A stretch of 22,366 bases of DNA from CBETVX01 sp965539935 (GTDB lineage Bacteria > Bacillota > Clostridia > Peptostreptococcales > Caminicellaceae): positions 1 to 22,366 of the forward strand of contig CBETVX010000050.1 of NCBI GenBank assembly GCA_965539935.1, given 5' to 3'. Below the pieces are notes generated by a model. It saw nothing but the letters and a program-made list of their open reading frames with translations. It made no database searches and was not told the DNA's origin. Position 1 is the first letter of the stretch, and every line of letters starts with the position of its first letter. Below, in pieces: positions 7,665 to 14,725 of this stretch. The translations under genes were made by a program, and so were the position numbers.

Positions 7665-7988
7665 CTACCTTGAGTACTCTTTAATCATTTTTACTGCCAT
7701 TTTTAATACTTTTTCTCCATTCATTGATCCATAATCCATACTATCTATAACTGCCACTGGTATTGAATTACCATATGCTTCTTCTACCTCTTCAAGCATG
7801 TACTTCACTTGTGGACCTAGTAATATACAGTCTGGATTTTTTTCTTGTACTATCTTATTTATTTCGGAATATGAATAAGCTTGGACTTCTACAGGTAAGT
7901 TATACTTATCACCAACATCCTGCATATTCTTAGCCAATAGGCTAGTTGACATACCAGCACTACAAAATAAATATATTTTCTTTTTCAT
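7665..7988 (-). CDS. PTS lactose/cellobiose-family EIIB component
   Basis: 107-residue cytoplasmic EIIB of the lactose/cellobiose/chitobiose PTS family, which transfers phosphate from EIIA to the sugar during transport by EIIC. The active-site cysteine is C9 in the P-loop-like LFCSAGMSTS near the N-terminus, as in cellobiose and chitobiose EIIB. Length is typical. AGGAGG sits seven bases before the ATG. It lies 32 bp after the C-S lyase gene, so PTS and enzyme genes are interleaved. It is followed by a 90-bp gap holding a long palindrome that may set different expression for the downstream peptidase and EIIA. Confidence 0.93.
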   Translation of the reverse strand: MKKKIYLFCSAGMSTSLLAKNMQDVGDKYNLPVEVQAYSYSEINKIVQEKNPDCILLGPQVKYMLEEVEEAYGNSIPVAVIDSMDYGSMNGEKVLKMAVKMIKEYSR

Positions 7989-8020
7989 TATGATACCTCC
8001 TAGGCATATAATATTATAAT

Positions 8021-9205
8021 TTAATAAACTTTATCTAAAGCTTGTTTCAAATCTTTAATTAAGCTATCTACATTTTCTAATCCTATATATATTCTAATAT
8101 GCATTTTAGACATATTTCTTTCTTTTAATTTTTCTTCATTATTACCTTTGAATGCAGGAAGAATTAGACTCTCATAACCACCCCAGCTAACTCCGATTTT
8201 AAATATCTTTAAACTATTAACAAATTTTTTTAATTTGTGGAAATTATCTTCCTTTATTACAAAGGATAAGGCACTTGTATATCCTGCCAAATATTTCTCT
8301 GCCAAAGCTCTTTGCTCATCATTGGCACAATATGGATGATATACTTTTTTTATTCTATCATCTTGTAATAGAAAATCAATTACCTTTTTAACAGCTACCT
8401 CTTGTTGTCTGACCCTCATAGGTAAAGTTCTTAGTCCCCTTAATAGTAGCCATGAGTTAAAGGGACTATTTACTGCCCCAAGATTTTGATGACCAAAATC
8501 AAATATATCATCAACTATTTTGTTTGTAGATATTACTGCCCCTGCCACAACGTCTGAATTTCCACCTATATATTTCGAACAAGAATGTATAACAACATCA
8601 ATTCCATGCTTAATAGGGTTTTGAAAAATTGGTGTTGCCCATGTATTATCAATTATAGTTATTATACCCTTTTCCGTTGCTATTTCCGATATGCTTTCTA
8701 AATCTAGTATTTCCATATATTGTGAAGATGGACTTTCCATGTATATAATTTTAGTATTATTTTGGATATTCTCCTTTATGTCATCAATGGAATTCACTGA
8801 AATATTTGTATAGGATATGCCATATTTAATCATAGATTTCATAAACCCTGATGCTTGTCCATAAATCGTGTTCAAAGATAAAATATGGTCACCCTGCTTT
8901 AGTAAAGTTAAAAGTGTTGCTGTTATGGCTGCCATTCCAGATGCAAATACTTTGCACCTTTCTCCACCTTCTAATTGAGCCAATTTTTTTTCTAATATTT
9001 CAGTGGTAGGATTAGTTCCTCTTGTATACATGTAATTATTTTTTTCATCTTCACATATATTTAAAAAATCTTCATAAGTGTCAAAACTAAATGTACTTGT
9101 TTGAACTATAGAAGGAACCATAGGCTTATAGCTACCTATATCATCTTCAGCAAAATGTGCACATATGTTTTCTTGGTATTTATAAATGTTATTGATTTCC
9201 TTCAT
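8021..9205 (-). CDS. PLP-dependent Cys/Met metabolism enzyme, MetC-type C-S lyase
   Basis: 394-residue fold-type I PLP enzyme of the Cys/Met metabolism family. Visible residues: the PLP lysine K211 in SCSKYIGGNSD, D186 in IIDNTWA for the pyridine nitrogen, Y60 and R62 in YMYTRGTNPT for the phosphate, Y115 in the active site and R371 for the substrate carboxylate. The C-terminal motif SWGGYESLI (W341) and RIYIGLENVD resemble E. coli cystathionine beta-lyase MetC more than gamma-lyases. A beta-elimination on cysteine conjugates is therefore the likeliest reaction, giving thiol, pyruvate and ammonia; gamma-lyase activity cannot be excluded. The ATG at 9205 has AAGGAG upstream and starts 22 bp after the EIIC stop. 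The longer frame to 9268 would overlap EIIC. No other methionine or cysteine biosynthesis gene is nearby. Confidence 0.9.
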   Translation of the reverse strand: MKEINNIYKYQENICAHFAEDDIGSYKPMVPSIVQTSTFSFDTYEDFLNICEDEKNNYMYTRGTNPTTEILEKKLAQLEGGERCKVFASGMAAITATLLTLLKQGDHILSLNTIYGQASGFMKSMIKYGISYTNISVNSIDDIKENIQNNTKIIYMESPSSQYMEILDLESISEIATEKGIITIIDNTWATPIFQNPIKHGIDVVIHSCSKYIGGNSDVVAGAVISTNKIVDDIFDFGHQNLGAVNSPFNSWLLLRGLRTLPMRVRQQEVAVKKVIDFLLQDDRIKKVYHPYCANDEQRALAEKYLAGYTSALSFVIKEDNFHKLKKFVNSLKIFKIGVSWGGYESLILPAFKGNNEEKLKERNMSKMHIRIYIGLENVDSLIKDLKQALDKVY

Positions 9206-9227
9206 ATTTATTAATCTCCTTCTATGC

Positions 9228-10532
9228 TTAAAATTCAAATGATGATAAGTCAATATCTTCTTCTTCATCTTTTTTATTTTCTTCTTTTAGTAGATTTTTG
9301 TCTAATGCTTTCAAGAAAGGATAATATATAGCAAAACCTACTCCAACTAACACCACTTGTAGTACCAAACCACTTAAACCAGATACTAAGTATCCACTAA
9401 CTAATACTGGTGTTGTCCAGGGAATCATTATTCCATTAGTTAAATTAACAAGACCTACCTTCATAGATAAATAGGTTATAATACCTGCCACAGGTGTGTT
9501 TATTAACCAAGGTATAAATAATAATGGATTTAATACTATTGGCAATCCAAATATTATAGGTTCGTTTATATTAAATATACTTGATGGTAAAGCTAACATA
9601 CCAAGGGATTTTAGTTGTTTTGATTTAGTGAATAGCAATAAAGCTAAAACTAAAGATAATGTGTTTCCTGACCCACCCATAAGCATAAATGTGTTTCTCA
9701 TCTGTTCTGTGATTATATTTGGTAAATCTGCACCTGCCATAAATGCTTGTAAATTTTGAGTTGTTTGAGTTAACCATATTGGTCTCATTACGGAACCTAC
9801 AATATCATTTCCATGTAATCCAAAGAACCATAATATTTGTCCTATTAACTCAGAAACTACTAATGATATTAAGTTGTTTCCTAATTTTAATAATGGTGCT
9901 TGTACTATTACAAATATAAAATTATGCATGTCTCCATACTGAGTAACCATAAATATAATTCTAATAATTAATGAGAAAAATGATACTGCTAATATCGGAA
10001 ATAAAGCCGAGAAAGATTTCAATACTGCAGGTGGTACATTATCTGGCATTTTAGGGGCTATTCCAAGTTCCTTTACTTTTCTATATACATTAGTAACTGA
10101 AATAGCTAATATAATAGAAACAAACATTCCTTTAGCACCTAACCACTCTAGAGGAAATACACCATCTTTTATTGGAGTCACTATAAGAAAGGCCATTAAA
10201 GAACATATAACTGCATAAATGGTATCTGTCTTTTTAATTTTGGCATAGTTGTAAGCAACAGCAATTAATACAAAAAGTCCCATCATATTAATAGTTGCAC
10301 CAGAAACGGAGGTTACTATACTTTGGAAAACTCCCTCACCAAACGTAGAATTTAAAAACTCCGTATATCCCTTTACTGGAATATAAGCTGCTACCAAGAA
10401 GAATGACCCTATCATGAAGAAAGGTACCAGGCCCATCATAGAATGTCTTATTGCATTTAAAATGTCATTACTTGCAATCTTATTTGCCAAAGGCATGAAT
10501 TTCTCTTCAATAAATTTTATAAACTTTTTCAT
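9228..10532 (-). CDS. PTS lactose/cellobiose-family EIIC permease
   Basis: 434-residue integral membrane EIIC with about ten hydrophobic segments, the sugar channel of a lactose/cellobiose/chitobiose-type PTS. Family motifs are present: H240 in GLHGNDIVG, GGSGNTLSL (~287-295), and E324 in FNINEPIIFG. The His and Glu correspond to the sugar-site residues known in the Bacillus cereus chitobiose transporter. The C-terminus is acidic and cytoplasmic. It is the first gene of the operon, with GGAGGG seven bases before the ATG. The operon has no phospho-glycosidase, so specificity is unknown; homology alone allows beta-diglucosides, chitobiose or other glycosides. Confidence 0.93.
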   Translation of the reverse strand: MKKFIKFIEEKFMPLANKIASNDILNAIRHSMMGLVPFFMIGSFFLVAAYIPVKGYTEFLNSTFGEGVFQSIVTSVSGATINMMGLFVLIAVAYNYAKIKKTDTIYAVICSLMAFLIVTPIKDGVFPLEWLGAKGMFVSIILAISVTNVYRKVKELGIAPKMPDNVPPAVLKSFSALFPILAVSFFSLIIRIIFMVTQYGDMHNFIFVIVQAPLLKLGNNLISLVVSELIGQILWFFGLHGNDIVGSVMRPIWLTQTTQNLQAFMAGADLPNIITEQMRNTFMLMGGSGNTLSLVLALLLFTKSKQLKSLGMLALPSSIFNINEPIIFGLPIVLNPLLFIPWLINTPVAGIITYLSMKVGLVNLTNGIMIPWTTPVLVSGYLVSGLSGLVLQVVLVGVGFAIYYPFLKALDKNLLKEENKKDEEEDIDLSSFEF

Positions 10533-10564
10533 ATTTACCCTCCTACTTATTATATTTTAAGAAC

Positions 10565-10576
10565 TAGTGCGCACTA
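10565..10576. promoter_or_regulatory. 12-bp perfect palindrome TAGTGCGCACTA in the PTS operon leader
   Basis: TAGTGCGCACTA lies 33 bp before the EIIC start. It is unusually GC-rich for this intergenic region. It may be an operator for a second regulator or part of a leader hairpin. No protein can be assigned. Confidence 0.35.
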
Positions 10577-10618
10577 TTCTTTGAATACAACTGCAATTGT
10601 AAACGTTTTACTATAACA

Positions 10619-10647
10619 ATTATATATTATTACGTTACAATTGTCTA
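10619..10647 (-). promoter_or_regulatory. Promoter of the PTS/peptidase/C-S lyase operon
   Basis: On the minus strand TAGACA (10642-10647) and TATAAT (10619-10624) are separated by exactly 17 bp, a near-consensus vegetative promoter. It predicts a start near 10612 and a leader of about 80 nt. A cre-like sequence, TGTAAACGTTTTAC (10598-10611), lies at the start but misses two conserved positions. Confidence 0.65.
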
Positions 10648-10690
10648 TACTTTTAATTTATAATTGTCTAGATTTTTAAATTCTATAGAC
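10643..10690. promoter_or_regulatory. Three HutC-type GTnTAnAC operator sites
   Basis: GTCTATAC (10643-10650) matches the GntR/HutC-subfamily consensus GTnTAnAC fully. GTCTAGAT (10666-10673) differs at one base, and both sit in the same flank, AATTGTCTAkAyTTTT, 23 bp apart. A third, inverted site (GTCTATAG on the minus strand, 10683-10690) differs at one base. The first overlaps the -35 of the operon promoter, which fits repression by the adjacent HutC-type regulator. Confidence 0.55.
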
Positions 10691-10710
10691 TTAATCTATC
10701 GCCCAGAAAA

Positions 10711-10742
10711 ATAAAAAAGTTATTGGAAAATATCCAATAACT
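10711..10742 (-). terminator. Rho-independent terminator of the GntR gene
   Basis: AGTTATTGGA (10718-10727) pairs with TCCAATAACT (10733-10742) around a 5-nt loop. On the minus strand the hairpin is followed by TTTTTTATTTTT. It ends the regulator transcript before the operon promoter, so the two are separate transcription units. Confidence 0.85.
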
Positions 10743-10788
10743 CAGTTTTATACATAAATATAAAAATTATACTAAATAAAGCAATTAT

Positions 10789-11538
10789 TTAGTTTTCATT
10801 TGTTTTTTTATTCTGTTTATTATTATTTGGCGTAATAAAATGAAGTTCGTAACTGTCTCCTCTGTAATGAATTATGGCATACTCGATTGGAACATTATTA
10901 TTGGAAAATACGACATGTTCCATCTCAATTATCGGTTCCCCTTTATTCATTTTAAGATACTTTATATCATGATCATTTGCAATTTTAGCTCTAATAATTT
11001 TATCAGCATTATATATTTTAATGTTCAAATTATTTTCTATATAATTATATATGGAGTTTTCAACAATCTCTTTGCTCAGTCCTACAATTTTATCTAAGGG
11101 CATTTGTATTTTTTCTAATATAGTTGGTTTATTATTTAAAAACCTAACCCTTTCAATATAATAAACGAATTCTCCCTTTTTTATTTGTAGTTTATTAGCA
11201 ACTTCTTCAGTGGCCTTTACTACTTTAAATTCAATAACTTCTGTTTTTTTATCATAGCCTTCAAAATTATTTGAAAAGCCAAATACATTTGGTGAATTTG
11301 CAAAAACCTTGTTCTTCTCGGAGGATTCGTATCTAGGTCTTACATAAGTTCCTACTCCCCTAGATTTTATTATGTATCCCTCTGAAACTAAAATATCCAT
11401 TGCTTGTTTCATAGTCATCCTACTGCAATTAAATATTTTTGAAAGGGTTTTTTCATCGGGTAACTTTTCATTTGTTTTATATTCATTATTTATTATTTTA
11501 TTCCTTATTTCGTTTGCTATTATCTCATATTTGTACAT
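10789..11538 (-). CDS. GntR/HutC-family transcriptional regulator with UTRA domain
   Basis: 249-residue DNA-binding regulator. Residues ~1-68 form the GntR winged helix (LPDEKTLSKIFNCSRMTMKQA and GVGTYV wing). Residues ~85-240 form a UTRA effector domain (VYYIERVRFLNNKP, IIHYRGDSYELHF). UTRA repressors such as NagR and TreR usually bind phosphorylated sugars, which fits a PTS product as inducer. GAGGAG is eight bases before the ATG. It lies directly upstream of the PTS operon on the same strand, separated by its terminator and the operon promoter with GTnTAnAC sites. It probably represses the operon. The effector is unknown. Confidence 0.92.
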   Translation of the reverse strand: MYKYEIIANEIRNKIINNEYKTNEKLPDEKTLSKIFNCSRMTMKQAMDILVSEGYIIKSRGVGTYVRPRYESSEKNKVFANSPNVFGFSNNFEGYDKKTEVIEFKVVKATEEVANKLQIKKGEFVYYIERVRFLNNKPTILEKIQMPLDKIVGLSKEIVENSIYNYIENNLNIKIYNADKIIRAKIANDHDIKYLKMNKGEPIIEMEHVVFSNNNVPIEYAIIHYRGDSYELHFITPNNNKQNKKTNEN

Positions 11539-11889
11539 TATTACTACTCCTCATCTAAAAAAATAAATTACTCATTATTAAGTTAAGGAAAATATTTATT
11601 TACTGCATAGCAAGCTTAAAATCATAACTAATACCTATATTACATCTAAAGATTTCTACTCTTTTATATTAGCATAAACAAAAATAATTACAACTTTTCA
11701 TTAATACTTAACCAGTACAATTCACCTTTGAAATTATTTTATATTTATCAAAAAGTTTTTTCCAGAGGTTTTTAATTATCCCCTTAAACTTAAGAATCAA
11801 AAGACTTTAACCACATTGAACTAAAGAATTAACCATGATAAAATTAACCATACCCTAATGTATAAGACCATGGTGCTGAGGTGAAAAAG
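11539..11889. other. Divergent intergenic region between GntR and the second two-component system
   Basis: About 350 bp without a convincing gene. On the minus side, TTGTAA (11688-11693) and TAATAT with an upstream TGC (11666-11671), 16 bp apart, are a possible promoter for the GntR gene. On the plus side lies the promoter of the response regulator with TTAACCA boxes. I see no RNA gene here. Confidence 0.4.
11807..11850 (+). promoter_or_regulatory. Promoter and TTAACCA repeats of the second two-component operon
   Basis: TTGAAC (11816-11821) and TAAAAT (11839-11844) are 17 bp apart, giving a plausible promoter about 46 bp before the start codon. TTAACCA occurs at 11807-11813, 11829-11835 (22 bp on) and 11844-11850, with a further copy at 11708-11714. 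Repeats in phase with the helix over the promoter fit autoregulation by the OmpR-type regulator that follows. Confidence 0.45.
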
Positions 11890-12567
11890 ATGAGAATACT
11901 TGTAATAGAAGATGAAAAACCTTTATCAAAAGTTATTGTAAAAATCCTAAAAACCAAAAATTATATTGTAGATGCTGTTTTTAATGGTCAAGATGGATTA
12001 GACTATGGATTAACCAATATCTATGATATTATTTTACTTGATATTATGCTTCCTAAAATAAATGGTATTCAAGTACTGAAGAGATTAAGAGAGAAAAAAA
12101 TTTATACCCCTGTAATTATACTTACGGCTAAGTCTGAAGTTGAAGATAAAGTGATAGGACTAGATTCAGGTGCCGATGATTATATCACTAAACCCTTTGA
12201 AACAAAGGAACTTCTTGCAAGAATAAGGTCTGTATCAAGAAGAAAAGAAGTCTTTACTAATGAGAATCTAAAGTTTAACAATTTAGTTATTGATAAGGAT
12301 ACTTTAAAGGCAAGGTATAAAACTGAGGAAATCAAATTAAGCCTTAAGGAATATCAGATTTTAGAACTATTAATGACTAATCCTAATCAAATTATTAGCA
12401 AAGAACAATTTGTAGAAAAAATATGGGGATATGATTACGAAGGTGAATATAACTCTGTAGAGGTTTATGTTTCCTTCGTTAGAAAAAAACTTAAGTTTAT
12501 TAATTCTAAAGTTTTGATTAAAGCCACAAGGGGTTTAGGCTATTCTTTGGAGGTAGCCAATGATTAA
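11890..12567 (+). CDS. OmpR-family response regulator
   Basis: 225-residue response regulator. The receiver (~1-115) has E7/D8, phospho-acceptor D51 in LLDIMLPK, T79 and K101 in GADDYITKPF. The C-terminal winged helix (~128-223) ends in KATRGLGYSLE. The ATG at 11890 follows GAGGTG at good spacing; the in-frame GTG at 11881 is part of that binding site. The kinase gene overlaps its 3' end by 8 bp, so the two are translationally coupled. Targets are unknown. Repeated TTAACCA boxes over its own promoter suggest autoregulation. Confidence 0.93.
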   Translation: MRILVIEDEKPLSKVIVKILKTKNYIVDAVFNGQDGLDYGLTNIYDIILLDIMLPKINGIQVLKRLREKKIYTPVIILTAKSEVEDKVIGLDSGADDYITKPFETKELLARIRSVSRRKEVFTNENLKFNNLVIDKDTLKARYKTEEIKLSLKEYQILELLMTNPNQIISKEQFVEKIWGYDYEGEYNSVEVYVSFVRKKLKFINSKVLIKATRGLGYSLEVAND

Positions 12568-13756
12568 AAAAATGCGTTTGAAGTTTATAATCATATCTTT
12601 AGGAGCATTAATCCTTTTACATTTAGCCATTTTTACTACAGTTAATCTATTTATGAAGCAACATTCTATTAAAGTAATCGATGGTTTTTTAAATAATGTT
12701 TTAGAAAATGGAGGATTATTACATCAGCCAAATCCTCCACAAGGAAGGCCACCAGGGCATATTCAGCCTATAAAAGGTTTTTTTGTACAAGTAATAGGTG
12801 ACGATACATATTATAAGATTATTTTTGATGATCAATATACCAATGTGCTAGGAATGGATGAACATATTTCACAGATTATCAAAGAAAAACGCTATGATGG
12901 AATAATAGATACTTATAGATTTAAAGTTAAAGCTGTAGATAATGGTTTCTATATTGCCTTTGCTGATACTAGTATCCAGGACTCCATGCTAACTGAATTG
13001 CTCCGAATTTCTTATACCATAAGTCTGATTAGTTTAGGGATATTAATTCTATTGATTTTAATATCATCAAAATATATAACAAAACCTGTGGAGGAAGCCT
13101 TTGAAATACAAAAAAGGTTTATTGCCGATTCTAGTCATGAACTTAAAACTCCCCTTTCCATTTTATCTTGCAATATGGACCTGTTGCAAATGGAGCTGGG
13201 GAAAAATGATTTGATTGATTCTATGAAATCAAGTGTTAAAAGAATGAATGATTTAATTCATAATCTGTTAATCCTTGCAAAAACAGAAAGTAAGAAAGAT
13301 AGTTTTGAAACCTTTAACTTAAGTAAAGCTATTAAAAGTACTATTTTATCCTTAGAAGTACTTGCATATGAAAGTGGTAAATCTATTGAAGGGGCTATTG
13401 AAGATCATATTATGTATAATGGTCATGAAACTAGCATTAAAATAATGATTAAGGAATTGTTGGAAAATGCCATCAAGTATTCAAAAGATAATTCTGTTAT
13501 AACAGTTGGTTTATCACAAAAGGGTGAATCTAAGATTATAAAAGTATATAATGAAGGTGTAGGTGTTACTAAAGAGCAGAAAAATAGACTATTTGATAAA
13601 TTTTACAGAGTAGATGGTTCAAGACAACGAGAAACAGGTGGCTATGGCCTAGGACTTTCTATTGTGAAAAACATTGTTGATATGCATAAAGGAAAAATTC
13701 AGGTTGAAAGCATACCTAATAAATACATTATTTTTAAAGTCACATTACCCCAGTAA
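12560..13756 (+). CDS. EnvZ-type sensor histidine kinase with Pro-rich extracytoplasmic loop
   Basis: 398-residue membrane kinase. TM1 is at ~9-31, the extracytoplasmic sensor at ~32-147, TM2 at ~148-169. HisKA has H193 in SSHELKTPLS. The ATPase domain has N303 in ELLENAIKYS, a G1-like NEGVG (331-335) in which Asn replaces the usual Asp, FDKFYRVD, and G2 GYGLGLSIV (~361-369). Residues 58-70 (NPPQGRPPGHIQP) form an unusual Pro/Gly-rich stretch in the sensor. GGAGG is six bases before the start, inside the end of the regulator gene. The signal is unknown. The adjacent convergent gene also encodes a Pro/Gly-rich repeat, which may be coincidence. The stop codon lies inside a terminator hairpin. 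Confidence 0.92.
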   Translation: MIKKMRLKFIIISLGALILLHLAIFTTVNLFMKQHSIKVIDGFLNNVLENGGLLHQPNPPQGRPPGHIQPIKGFFVQVIGDDTYYKIIFDDQYTNVLGMDEHISQIIKEKRYDGIIDTYRFKVKAVDNGFYIAFADTSIQDSMLTELLRISYTISLISLGILILLILISSKYITKPVEEAFEIQKRFIADSSHELKTPLSILSCNMDLLQMELGKNDLIDSMKSSVKRMNDLIHNLLILAKTESKKDSFETFNLSKAIKSTILSLEVLAYESGKSIEGAIEDHIMYNGHETSIKIMIKELLENAIKYSKDNSVITVGLSQKGESKIIKVYNEGVGVTKEQKNRLFDKFYRVDGSRQRETGGYGLGLSIVKNIVDMHKGKIQVESIPNKYIIFKVTLPQ

Positions 13757-13768
13757 TGTGACTTTAAA
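13733..13768. terminator. Hairpin at the end of the two-component operon
   Basis: AAAGTCACATTAC (13736-13748) pairs perfectly with GTAATGTGACTTT (13753-13765) around a CCCA loop. Three A-T pairs extend it to 16 bp. It contains the kinase stop codon. The T tract is poor on both strands, so it is a probable bidirectional terminator between convergent genes. Confidence 0.65.
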
Positions 13769-13848
13769 TATGTACATTAAAAATAGTTTGAAATTCTTAA
13801 GTTATTATATTTATTGAAATAGCTTAATCGACAACAACTATAGCTTCT

Positions 13849-14556
13849 TTAGTTTATATTGTTTAATAGATAATCCCCTATTACTTTGTATATCTCACTT
13901 GTCTCTGTGTCGTCACTATTACTTTCTTCACTTTCAAAGGCATCAAGTAAAGATTCTATCAAACTTAATTCTGTTTCTTCATCCTCTTCTGAAGAATCTA
14001 AACTTCCATAGGCTTCAATTGCATTTTGTCCTTTGCCTCCCATTGGAGGCTTTCCTCCTGCTGGTGGTTTCCCCCCTGCCGGTGGTTTTCCTTCCATCAT
14101 ACCCTCCATATCTCCTAATGAGTTTAAAACTTCATCGGCATTGGTTTTGAATGATGAAACAAAATCTCTTTTCTCATCTGATGTCATAGCACTAAGGTCA
14201 ACTGGGCTTTCCATATTTTCATCAGGTTTAAAGTTTTCCATAACTTCATCGATTTTATTAGCAATCTCATCAATTTCTTCATCAGACATATTTTCAATAT
14301 CTAGTTCTGAAAGATTTAATTCCCCTATGGCAGACTGTATTTCATCAATACTTTCCCCCATTTGTGATCGATCCATACGTCTCATACGCTCCATCATACC
14401 GCTAATACGTCTTCCAGCCTCGCTGATCTCAACCTTTATAGTATCAGTATTTGAATTTGATACAAGAGTTGAACTACTAGATGTATTTGTATTGGTATTT
14501 CCTACATTTTGTACACTGCTAATAACTCTAAGCATATCTGTTTCTGATATTTTCAT
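13849..14556 (-). CDS. Acidic protein of unknown function with KPPAGG repeat
   Basis: 235-residue protein I do not recognise. It has no signal peptide or membrane segment. The N-terminus is Ser/Thr/Asn-rich (to ~40). Residues ~41-60 (KVEISEAGRRISGMMERMRR) are a basic, probably helical segment. Residues ~67-150 are acidic and helical. Residues 157-174 are three tandem KPPxGG units, and the C-terminal ~185-235 is strongly acidic. AAAGGAGGG before the ATG shows it is a real gene. The VEISEAG phrase recalls flagellar-associated and other small exported proteins, but this is too short to assign a function. It converges on the two-component operon, whose sensor has a PPQGRPPG stretch. Export, if any, would need a non-classical route. 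Confidence 0.8.
   Translation of the reverse strand: MKISETDMLRVISSVQNVGNTNTNTSSSSTLVSNSNTDTIKVEISEAGRRISGMMERMRRMDRSQMGESIDEIQSAIGELNLSELDIENMSDEEIDEIANKIDEVMENFKPDENMESPVDLSAMTSDEKRDFVSSFKTNADEVLNSLGDMEGMMEGKPPAGGKPPAGGKPPMGGKGQNAIEAYGSLDSSEEDEETELSLIESLLDAFESEESNSDDTETSEIYKVIGDYLLNNIN
14035..14088 (-). repeat. Three 18-bp tandem repeats encoding KPPAGG
   Basis: Three consecutive 18-bp units encode KPPAGG, KPPAGG and KPPMGG. The third differs in one residue. In-frame gain or loss of units would change the length of the linker without breaking the frame. Confidence 0.8.
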
Positions 14557-14725
14557 AGTAACCCTCCTTTAGTTGTACATTTTTTCAATGACAATTTATG
14601 ATTACTACCATTATAAATAGGAAACCTTGAAGAAAAATTGAAAAATTTTTTTAAGAATTTACTTAAATATGGATTAATAACTTGAATTGTGTAAATTTTA
14701 AATAATTCACCACGGGATACGGATA

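Noticed and set aside
10598..10611. cre (CcpA) site TGTAAACGTTTTAC in front of the PTS operon
   Set aside because: The last two conserved positions (CA) read AC, and the right half-site is shifted by one base. It is mentioned in the promoter entry but not called as a site.
14033..14572. 179-residue plus-strand open frame opposite the KPPAGG protein
   Set aside because: It is antisense to a gene with a strong ribosome binding site, lacks a site of its own and has low-complexity Ser/Ile-rich composition typical of a reverse frame.
14634..14655. A/T-only inverted repeat downstream of the phosphoesterase gene as a terminator
   Set aside because: It has no GC pairs in the stem; such repeats are expected by chance in this composition.
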